Source: an uncultured Clostridium sp. (lineage in GTDB: Bacteria > Bacillota > Clostridia > Lachnospirales > Lachnospiraceae). Taken from it: a stretch of DNA of 64,000 nt. Below, one piece after another: positions 57,736-64,000 of the stretch (position 1 is its first letter; the number at the start of each line of letters is the position of its first letter). The stretch lies in the NCBI GenBank assembly GCA_900543885.1, contig UQTA01000009.1, forward strand, positions 1 to 64,000, read 5' to 3'. Made by a program: the position numbers and the translations under genes. A model generated the notes under the pieces. The model was not told the DNA's origin, did not search any database, and saw nothing but the letters and a program-made list of their open reading frames with translations.

Positions 57736-57797
57736 CAAAAGGTCTGAAATCCGTTGCGGGTCATGCAACGCATGAACAGTAACGATTTTTGACCTTG
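57736..57797. repeat. Palindromic repeat between pyrK and pyrD (copy 2)
   Basis: An outer AAGGTC/GACCTT stem, a middle ATCCGTT/AACGAT stem and the inner GGTCATGCAACGCATGAAC hairpin (57759 onward) fold into one long stem. The inner core equals the repeat at 35891. It is non-coding. Confidence 0.65.
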
Positions 57798-57883
57798 GGA
57801 CTCGCTATCACATATAAGAAAGAATGATCCTTTGATCGAAAATGGGTCATAAACAGTGAAAAAGCAGGAGGCAGGACCGAATT

Positions 57884-58786
57884 ATGAATATGAGTGTAAA
57901 GATCGCCGGAGTGGAATTTAAAAATCCGGTTATGGAAGCGTCCGGCACCTTTGGTTCCGGTATGGAATATAGTGAGTTCGTTGACTTAAACCGTCTTGGC
58001 GCGGTTGTTACAAAGGGTGTGGCAAATGTGCCGTGGCCGGGAAATCCAACACCAAGGATCGCAGAGACCTACGGCGGCATGATCAATGCCATTGGTCTGC
58101 AGAATCCGGGCATTGATGTATTTGCAAAGAGAGATATTCCGTTTTTAAAGAAATATGATACAAAGATCGTAGTCAATGTGTGCGGAAAGACAACAGAAGA
58201 TTACATTGATGTAGTAGAGCGTTTGGGAGATGAACCGGTAGATATGCTGGAGATCAACATTTCCTGTCCAAATGTCAAAGAAGGTGGTATCGCTTTTGGC
58301 CAGGATCCTAAGGCAGTAGAAGCGATCACAAAGGCAGTAAAGGCTCATGCAAAGCAGCCGGTGATCATGAAATTAAGCCCAAATGTAACGGACATTACTG
58401 TTATGGCAAAGGCAGCAGAAGCAGGCGGTGCAGATGCGATCTCTCTGATCAATACTTTAACTGGTATGAAGATCGATATCAATCGCAGAACCTTTGCAGT
58501 TGCCAATAAAACAGGAGGACTTTCCGGTCCTGCGATCCGTCCGGTAGCAGTGCGCATGGTTTATCAGGCAGCCCAGGCGGTAAAGGTGCCGATCATTGGC
58601 ATGGGCGGCATCTGCAATGCAGATGATGCATTGGAGTTTATCCTTGCAGGCGCCACAGCAGTAGCTATCGGTACTGCAAACTTTCATGATCCGTATGCAA
58701 CTGTTAAAACAGTAGACGGAATCAGGGCCTATATGGAAAAATATGGAATCGAAGACATCAACGAACTGATCGGTGCAGTAAGATAG
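57884..58786 (+). CDS. pyrD: Dihydroorotate dehydrogenase, class 1B catalytic subunit
   Basis: The 300-residue FMN enzyme oxidises dihydroorotate to orotate with PyrK. Visible motifs are NPVMEASGTFGSGMEYSEFV (about 14-33), NAIGLQNPG, the catalytic Cys in NISCPNVKEGG (about 125-135), KLSPNVTDI, ISLINTLTGMKID and PIIGMGGICNADDALEFILA (about 237-256). GCAGGAGGCAGG precedes the start. It is separated from pyrE by 40 nt to its ATG. Confidence 0.96.
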   Translation: MNMSVKIAGVEFKNPVMEASGTFGSGMEYSEFVDLNRLGAVVTKGVANVPWPGNPTPRIAETYGGMINAIGLQNPGIDVFAKRDIPFLKKYDTKIVVNVCGKTTEDYIDVVERLGDEPVDMLEINISCPNVKEGGIAFGQDPKAVEAITKAVKAHAKQPVIMKLSPNVTDITVMAKAAEAGGADAISLINTLTGMKIDINRRTFAVANKTGGLSGPAIRPVAVRMVYQAAQAVKVPIIGMGGICNADDALEFILAGATAVAIGTANFHDPYATVKTVDGIRAYMEKYGIEDINELIGAVR

Positions 58787-58826
58787 TCAGATAAAAGAGT
58801 TTGTGAAAATCAAGGAGGTTATGACC

Positions 58827-59507
58827 ATGGAAAGCTACAAGCAGGAATTTATTCAGTTTATGGTAGAGAGCAATGTATTGAAATTTGGAGATTTCACCTT
58901 AAAGAGCGGAAGAAAGTCCCCATTTTTCATGAATGCAGGTGCTTATGTAACTGGTACCCAGTTAAAGAAATTAGGTGAGTATTACGCAAAGGCGATCCAC
59001 GACAATTTTGGTCTGGATTTTGACGTACTTTTCGGACCGGCATACAAGGGAATCCCGTTAAGCGTTGCAACTACCATGGCGATCAGCGAACTGTACGGAA
59101 AAGATATCCGCTACTGCTCCAATCGTAAGGAAGTAAAAGATCACGGTGATACAGGTATCCTTTTAGGAAGCAAGATCAAAGACGGAGACCGTGTGATGAT
59201 CATTGAGGATGTTACTACTTCTGGTAAGTCCATTGAAGAAACATTCCCGATCATCAAGGCACAGGGAGATGTAGAGATCAAAGGCCTGATCGTTTCCTTA
59301 AACCGTATGGAGAGAGGCAAAGGAACAAAGAGTGCATTAGATGAGATCAAAGATCTGTATGGTTTCCCAACTGCAGCGATCGTTTCCATGGCAGATGTAA
59401 CGGAGTGCCTTTATAATAAAGAGTGCAATGGCCAGGTAGTGATCGATGATAAGATCAAGGCAGCTCTGGATGCATATTATGAGCAGTACGGCGCAAAGAA
59501 CGAATAA
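58827..59507 (+). CDS. pyrE: Orotate phosphoribosyltransferase
   Basis: PyrE adds phosphoribose to orotate. The 226-residue protein contains GRKSPFFMNAGAYVTG (about 30-45), LFGPAYKGIPLSVATTMAIS and the PRPP-binding VMIIEDVTTSGKSIEET (about 122-138). Three in-frame starts exist (GTG 58803, ATG 58821, ATG 58827). AAGGAGG at 58812-58818 is well spaced only for 58827. It ends the pyrimidine gene run. Confidence 0.95.
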   Translation: MESYKQEFIQFMVESNVLKFGDFTLKSGRKSPFFMNAGAYVTGTQLKKLGEYYAKAIHDNFGLDFDVLFGPAYKGIPLSVATTMAISELYGKDIRYCSNRKEVKDHGDTGILLGSKIKDGDRVMIIEDVTTSGKSIEETFPIIKAQGDVEIKGLIVSLNRMERGKGTKSALDEIKDLYGFPTAAIVSMADVTECLYNKECNGQVVIDDKIKAALDAYYEQYGAKNE

Positions 59508-59527
59508 GAGCCGGAGGTAGCAGCAAT

Positions 59528-59677
59528 ATGGAGAGAGTATATAAAACAATGAAAGTCACAGGTGCCGGAAGTATTGCAGCAGGTATTGTGATCCTGGTTA
59601 CAGGTCTTGTTGTGGGCATTATTTCCATTGTAAATGGGGCGCTGCTTTTAAAACGCAAATCCGAAATTGAATTTTAG
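59528..59677 (+). CDS. Small single-span membrane protein (49 residues)
   Basis: A short frame begins with ATG behind CCGGAGGTAG. It encodes MERVYKTMKVTGAGSIAAGI then a strongly hydrophobic helix (VILVTGLVVGIISIVNGALLL) followed by KRKSEIEF. The basic end suggests the C-terminus is cytoplasmic. It sits 20 nt after pyrE and 15 nt before the VanZ-like gene, so it is likely cotranscribed. The family is not recognised. Confidence 0.7.
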   Translation: MERVYKTMKVTGAGSIAAGIVILVTGLVVGIISIVNGALLLKRKSEIEF

Positions 59678-59692
59678 GATGCGGGGTCACAG

Positions 59693-60166
59693 ATGATCAG
59701 AAACACAACTAAACGCCAGAAGATGGGATGGGTACTGTTTATACTGTACCTGTGCCTTCTGGCGTATTTCATGTTTTTTTCAGAGTCATTCGGACGAACA
59801 GATACAGACAGAGATTACGCGTATAATCTGATTCTTTTTAAAGAGATCAGCCGTTATTTTAAATATTATAATGTACTTGGATTCCCACTTTTTATGATCA
59901 ATATCGTGGGAAATATCGTTGCTTTTGCCCCCTTTGGATTCTTTTTGCCTATTATCAGCAGAAGAAGCAAGAAATGGTATAATACAGTGACTTTTGGTTT
60001 TACCTGGAGTTTTATTCTGGAAACATTACAGCTTATATTCAAAGTAGGCAGTTTTGATGTAGATGACATGTTCCTTAATACACTGGGAGCAGCTTGCGGC
60101 TTTGGCTGTTACTGTCTGGTGCAGCATATGCGAAAGAAGTTACGTTACAGGAGGAAAATACATTGA
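59693..60166 (+). CDS. VanZ family membrane protein
   Basis: The 157-residue protein has four hydrophobic segments and VanZ-like features: WVLFILYLCLLAYFMFFSES (about 13-32), NIVGNIVAFAPFGFFLPI (about 70-87), and ETLQLIFKVGSFDVDDMFLN (about 110-129), the latter being the conserved E-x-x-Q-x...D-x-x-D-x-x-x-N pattern. VanZ confers low-level teicoplanin resistance in enterococci; most homologues have no known role. Its TGA overlaps the TTG of the next gene. Confidence 0.85.
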   Translation: MIRNTTKRQKMGWVLFILYLCLLAYFMFFSESFGRTDTDRDYAYNLILFKEISRYFKYYNVLGFPLFMINIVGNIVAFAPFGFFLPIISRRSKKWYNTVTFGFTWSFILETLQLIFKVGSFDVDDMFLNTLGAACGFGCYCLVQHMRKKLRYRRKIH

Positions 60167-60486
60167 GACAGGTTGGAAATAAGGTTTCCTATGTGAAAAA
60201 TCCCTTTGCAAAGAACAGTTTTTACTGTCTGGGGCTTGGGATCGCCTCCCTTCTTTTAGGTGCCTTAAGTATGTATTTTTCGGTAAAAAATGCAGGACAG
60301 GGGGGCTTGAATACAGGAGCCTATGGATTTTCCAGTATGGCGGCAGCTATTATGGGGCTCTGGTATGGGATCCTTTCTTTTACAGAAGATGACTGTAATT
60401 ATATTTTATCCAGGATCGGTATGGCTTTAGAAGGGATTATCCTTCTTATATGGGTCATTATCATATTTACCGGTATATTTAGGTAA
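60163..60486 (+). CDS. Small membrane protein (DUF6142-like)
   Basis: Starting at TTG 60163 behind CAGGAGG, the 107-residue protein has three hydrophobic segments (FYCLGLGIASLLLGALSMYF, AAIMGLWYGILSF, GIILLIWVIIIFTGIF). The N-terminus is NKVSYVKNPFAKNSF-like. It resembles a short clostridial membrane protein family that I would place near DUF6142, with limited certainty. A longer frame inside the VanZ gene (from 60094) is less likely because of the ribosome binding site. Confidence 0.65.
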   Translation: MRQVGNKVSYVKNPFAKNSFYCLGLGIASLLLGALSMYFSVKNAGQGGLNTGAYGFSSMAAAIMGLWYGILSFTEDDCNYILSRIGMALEGIILLIWVIIIFTGIFR

Positions 60487-60532
60487 AATATAGGTATCAT
60501 ACAGGCAGATGTTCAAGGAGGGAATAAAACGT

Positions 60533-62617
60533 ATGGATTACAGGAAAATTTTACAGGAAGAAAACAATGCTGTAAGAGAAAGGCTGGATCTTTCCATGGA
60601 ACGTGTAAAAGCCATGGGAGAAGACGAGATCAGACAGCCTTACGGCAATTATTTTAGATGTGTTTCCCGTTTTATTTTAATGATCGGGGAACTGATAAAA
60701 GAAAAAGAAGAAGGAAAAAATTTTTCTCTGGAACAACTGCAGGAACAAAATCACAGACTTTATGAAGATATCCTTCCTGAACATTATGGAGAAAGCTTCG
60801 CAAATCCGGATTATGCAGTAAAAGAACTGGGAGAAGGCTACGGTCAGATCCTGGCGGCTCTCTATACAGAGATACGTGGGGATATTGTATATGCTTTTGA
60901 AATGCGTCTGGAAAATGTTGCGATTTTAAATGAAGTCTTTTTGGAAGTATATAACCTTTTTGTGCAGGCGTGGGAAGAAGGAGAAAACTGTCCAAAAGAG
61001 CAGCAGATCAAAGATGCGTTCTACTGGTATGTCAGCGACTATTCAGATCTGATGCTGCCATGGCGGATCAGAGAAGGACTGGATCCGGATCTTTCTTTTG
61101 CAAAAGATATCATTATGGAAAGTGACTTAAATAATCTTTCCTATCTCTATGAATTTGGTGAGTATATTTCTGAGTCAGAGTTAAAACTGGCTGCCTTTAT
61201 GAACACACTTCCTCAGGAAGTTGTGGATAAAATGGCAGATACCTACACAGAAGGTTACCGAAAAGGTTTTTCTGTAATGGGAAGAGATATCACCAAAAAG
61301 AAAACGGTAGTTGTAGAATATCAGCTGGGCTTTGAGCGGATGATCCGCAGAGCAGTGGAAAATTTTAGAAAAATGGGACTGGAGCCCATTTTCTATCGGG
61401 CAGCAGTGGAGTCATTGAATCGCAGGCCAAATGGCAAAAGAGGCTATTTTGGCGCATCTGCCAATAAGCAGTATGATTATGACCATCGTTATGACAGTGC
61501 CCTTTATATGGGAAATGCCTTTAAAGAGAGAAAGCTTTCGATTTTGAAAGCTGCTTATGAACAGTACAGAGAGCTGGCTTCCTGGTGCGCGGGACCGGCG
61601 GTAGTAGAGACTTTCGGAGAAGAAGGGTTTGCACCGGTAAATAAAAAGACGGCTCTTGCATTAAATGAGCATCAGCAGGAACTGACATTGTCTTATGCCA
61701 ATGAGTCCCGCCAGATCATCAATCAGTATATGCCGGGAGATGAGACCAGTTTTACCATTATTGCCTTTCCAAAGCCTGAGATCGGACCGGATTTTGAAGC
61801 TATTTTTCGTGATACCATTGCTATCAATACGCTGGATTACGAAAAATACCAGAAGATCCAGCAGAAACTGATCGACGCGTTAGATAAGGCAGATCATGTG
61901 GAGATCACAGGACGGGATGGAAATGAGACTGCTATGAAGGTGCAGCTTCACGCACTGACTGATCCCACAAAGCAGACAAATTTTGAAAACTGTGTTTCCG
62001 ATGTAAATATTCCCTTGGGAGAAGTATTTACTTCCCCGGTTCTCACAGGCACAAACGGTCTTCTTCACGTAAAAGAGGTTTATGTGGAAGACTATCTCTT
62101 TAAAGATCTGCGGATCGTATTTAAAGATGGAAAAGTAACAGAATTTGGCTGCCAGAACTTCCCGGATTCCAAAGAACAGGGAGAGGAACTGGTAAAACAG
62201 GTGATCATGCGTGGACACAGCTGGCTTCCTCTTGGTGAGTTTGCTATTGGTACCAACACCACAGCCTATGCCATGGCAAAGAAATACCAGATCGGCAGCA
62301 AGCTTCCTATCCTGATCGCAGAGAAAACAGGCCCACACTTTGCAGTGGGGGATACCTGCTACAGCTTTGCAGAGGATTCACCGATGTACAATCCGGACGG
62401 CAAAGAGGTGATCGCCAGAGATAATGAGATCTCTCTTTTAAGAAAAGAGGATATGTCAAAGGCATATTTCAGCTGCCATACAGACATTACGGTTCCGTAT
62501 TCTGAGCTGGGAGATATTGTGGCAGTTGGAAAAGACGGCAGCCGGATCTGTCTGCTCAGACAGGGAAGGTTTGTATTAGAGGGAACAGAAGCGTTAAATG
62601 AGGCTTTGGACCATTAA
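60533..62617 (+). CDS. M29-like aminopeptidase with long N-terminal extension
   Basis: The 694-residue protein ends in an M29-type metallo-aminopeptidase region (about 335-690). It has NFENCVSDVNIPLGEVFTSP (metal-ligand Glu), LGEFAIGTNT, EKTGPHFAVGDTCYSFAED (His) and SCHTDITVPYS. Classic M29 enzymes are near 410 residues; here about 330 extra N-terminal residues, largely helical and acidic, precede it (YWYVSDYSDLMLPWRIREGL, for example). Similar long forms are known in Lachnospiraceae annotation as leucyl aminopeptidase-like. GGAGGG supports ATG 60533. Confidence 0.8.
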   Translation: MDYRKILQEENNAVRERLDLSMERVKAMGEDEIRQPYGNYFRCVSRFILMIGELIKEKEEGKNFSLEQLQEQNHRLYEDILPEHYGESFANPDYAVKELGEGYGQILAALYTEIRGDIVYAFEMRLENVAILNEVFLEVYNLFVQAWEEGENCPKEQQIKDAFYWYVSDYSDLMLPWRIREGLDPDLSFAKDIIMESDLNNLSYLYEFGEYISESELKLAAFMNTLPQEVVDKMADTYTEGYRKGFSVMGRDITKKKTVVVEYQLGFERMIRRAVENFRKMGLEPIFYRAAVESLNRRPNGKRGYFGASANKQYDYDHRYDSALYMGNAFKERKLSILKAAYEQYRELASWCAGPAVVETFGEEGFAPVNKKTALALNEHQQELTLSYANESRQIINQYMPGDETSFTIIAFPKPEIGPDFEAIFRDTIAINTLDYEKYQKIQQKLIDALDKADHVEITGRDGNETAMKVQLHALTDPTKQTNFENCVSDVNIPLGEVFTSPVLTGTNGLLHVKEVYVEDYLFKDLRIVFKDGKVTEFGCQNFPDSKEQGEELVKQVIMRGHSWLPLGEFAIGTNTTAYAMAKKYQIGSKLPILIAEKTGPHFAVGDTCYSFAEDSPMYNPDGKEVIARDNEISLLRKEDMSKAYFSCHTDITVPYSELGDIVAVGKDGSRICLLRQGRFVLEGTEALNEALDH

Positions 62618-62659
62618 AAGAATCTCAAAATTTTTCACAAAAAGTTCATTATTTTACTC

Positions 62660-62812
62660 TTGTAAAGGACTGTGAATTTAGGTTATGATTAGGAGTAGCC
62701 CAAAATGCACAGGCTGCAGCAAGAGTGCTGCTGAAAGCATTCAGGACGTTCGCATTGCGGGCGTCCTGTTATTTGTGTAGACTTTTATTACAGAAAGGAG
62801 TACCCGCTTACT
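62660..62812 (+). promoter_or_regulatory. Promoter and structured leader of the ABC exporter
   Basis: TTGTAA (62660-62665) precedes TATGAT (62684-62689) by 18 nt. The roughly 115-nt leader contains GCAGCA-AGAG-TGCTGC and CAGGACG..CGTCCTG hairpins, the latter followed by TTATTTGTG, a weak terminator-like arrangement. AAAGGAG lies before the start. Confidence 0.45.
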
Positions 62813-64000
62813 ATGCTGAAAGTTTTATCAAAATGCGTCCGCGAGTATAAGCAGGCATCCATCAAGGCCCCTTTGATGGTATCACTGGAAGTGGTAATGG
62901 AATGTATCATTCCCTTTGTCATTGCAAAGCTGGTGAATCAGATGAAGGCAGGAGCCGGTTTTAATGAGATCGCCATGTATGGATTGGTGTTAGTTGTTAT
63001 GGCTACCCTTTCCCTTATATTTGGAATTGCTGCAGGTAATGCCTGCGCCACTGCTTCCTGCGGATTTGCTAAAAATGTGCGAAAAGATCTGTTTTATAAG
63101 ATCCAGGACTTTTCTTTTGAAAACATTGACCGGTTTTCCTCTTCCTCTTTAGTTACCCGTCTGACTACAGATGTAACCAATGTGCAGATGGCATATATGA
63201 TGATTGTTCGAATTGCCATCCGTGCACCCCTTATGCTTGTTTTTGCTTTTGCCATGGCATTTATCATGGGCGGCAAAATGGCATGTATTTTTATTCTTGT
63301 AGTACCGATCCTGGGATTTGGTCTGTTTACAGTCATCCGTCTGACACTGCCGCTGTTCCGTGCTGTATTCAACAAATATGATGCTTTGAACAATTCTGTT
63401 CAGGAAAATATTAAAGGCATCCGTGTTGTAAAATCTTATGTGCGGGAAGAATATGAAAAAGAAAAATTTGACCGTGCAGCAGAAGATGTATGCGGTGATT
63501 TTACCCGTGCAGAAAAGATTTTGGCATTTAATAACCCTATGATGCAGTTCTGCATTTATACAGTTATGATCTTTGTTCTGTCCTTTGGCTCTTATACGAT
63601 CATCACCAGCCGGGGTATTGACCTGGATGTAGGACAGTTCTCTGCACTTTTGACTTACAGCTTCCAGATTTTAAGCAGTCTTATGATGGTGTCCATGGTA
63701 TTTGTTATGATCACTCTGGCATCTGAGTCTGCAAAGCGAATCGTAGAAGTTCTGGAAGAAAAGAGCAGTCTGGTCAACCCGGAGAATCCGGTTTACGAAG
63801 TAAAAGATGGCTCTGTGGATTTTGAAAATGTAAGTTTCAAATATTCCAAAAAGGCAGAGAGAAATGCTCTGGAAAACATTAACCTTCATATTAATTCCGG
63901 TGAAACCATTGGTATCATCGGCGGAACCGGTTCTTCCAAGTCAACCTTGATCCAGCTGATCTCACGTCTGTATGATACAACAGAAGGTGTGGTAAAGGTC
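62813..64000 (+). CDS. ABC exporter, permease-ATPase half transporter (5' part)
   Basis: The first 396 residues are visible and the gene is cut by the window edge. Residues about 1-310 are a six-helix exporter membrane domain (MVSLEVVMECIIPFVIAKLV, SSSLVTRLTTDVTNVQMAYM, NSVQENIKGIRVVKSYVREE). The ATPase domain begins near 335 (VDFENVSFKYSKKAERNALE) and has Walker A GGTGSSKST (about 372-380). Such half transporters usually work as heterodimers with a following gene. The substrate is unknown. A multidrug-exporter relationship is likely. Confidence 0.9.
   Translation, partial: MLKVLSKCVREYKQASIKAPLMVSLEVVMECIIPFVIAKLVNQMKAGAGFNEIAMYGLVLVVMATLSLIFGIAAGNACATASCGFAKNVRKDLFYKIQDFSFENIDRFSSSSLVTRLTTDVTNVQMAYMMIVRIAIRAPLMLVFAFAMAFIMGGKMACIFILVVPILGFGLFTVIRLTLPLFRAVFNKYDALNNSVQENIKGIRVVKSYVREEYEKEKFDRAAEDVCGDFTRAEKILAFNNPMMQFCIYTVMIFVLSFGSYTIITSRGIDLDVGQFSALLTYSFQILSSLMMVSMVFVMITLASESAKRIVEVLEEKSSLVNPENPVYEVKDGSVDFENVSFKYSKKAERNALENINLHINSGETIGIIGGTGSSKSTLIQLISRLYDTTEGVVKV

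Overview
The window reads as a chromosomal segment of a gut-type Clostridia bacterium, most likely Lachnospiraceae. The evidence is moderate GC, strong AGGAGG ribosome binding sites, TTGACA/TATAAT-type promoters, a YerC/TrpR-like regulator, a DUF1540 protein, a THF riboswitch in front of folT, a YesM/YesN pair, LrgAB and a SpoVB-like flippase. I cannot assign a genus from sequence alone. There is no prophage, rRNA operon or CRISPR array, and the only transposon sequence is a degenerate scrap at the left edge.

Region 1 (about 0.4-18 kb) is a molybdenum and selenium block. A MoeA-like protein, MoaC, MoaA and a MOSC-Mog fusion make molybdenum cofactor. ModABC imports molybdate. Two ModE-type regulators follow, one fused to a nucleotidyltransferase. 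SelD, YedF, YqeB, a cysteine desulfurase/selenocysteine lyase homologue, YqeC and a MocA-like cytidylyltransferase form the set expected for maturing selenium-dependent molybdenum hydroxylases; no hydroxylase structural gene is present. Three palindromes of identical geometry (7-bp arms around N10, CGTTAT-type) sit at the moe/moa promoter, the modA promoter and just before modE, so this looks like a self-contained ModE regulon. Two related structured elements flank modA.

Region 2 (about 18-31 kb) holds a cysteine-rich DUF1540 protein, a MITE-like repeat, the infC-rpmI-rplT operon with an attenuated leader and an AUU start, and an alpha-galactoside operon (LacI regulator, GH36 alpha-galactosidase, two ABC permeases, a binding protein, GH4 alpha-galactosidase). 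The LacI regulator probably acts at two matching AACGCGCGTT operators. A pdxA fragment, a MATE exporter, a second MITE-like copy and two leucine tRNAs follow.

Region 3 (about 31-45.6 kb) is housekeeping: an alkyltransferase-like protein, YesM/YesN, an HPr-like protein lacking the phosphorylatable histidine, a metallo-beta-lactamase-fold hydrolase, riboswitch-controlled folT, a flippase, the nifS-nifU-mnmA sulfur relay with a downstream cell-wall amidase, a secreted protein and an SseB-family protein.

Region 4 (about 45.6-51.9 kb) holds the most unusual gene: a Tet(M)/EF-G-like ribosomal GTPase fused through a Gly/Ser/Thr-rich linker to a YacP/Rae1-type NYN ribonuclease domain. It is followed by a FliB-like methylase, a 124/125-bp tandem repeat that duplicates the start of the next reading frame, an Mrp ATPase and a small alarmone synthetase.

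Region 5 (about 51.9-64 kb) contains a GNAT protein, lrgAB, pepF, the pyrimidine genes pyrF-pyrK-pyrD-pyrE, small membrane proteins, an M29-like aminopeptidase with a long N-terminal extension, and an ABC exporter cut by the window edge. Starts were moved inward from the longest frame wherever a ribosome binding site supported this.
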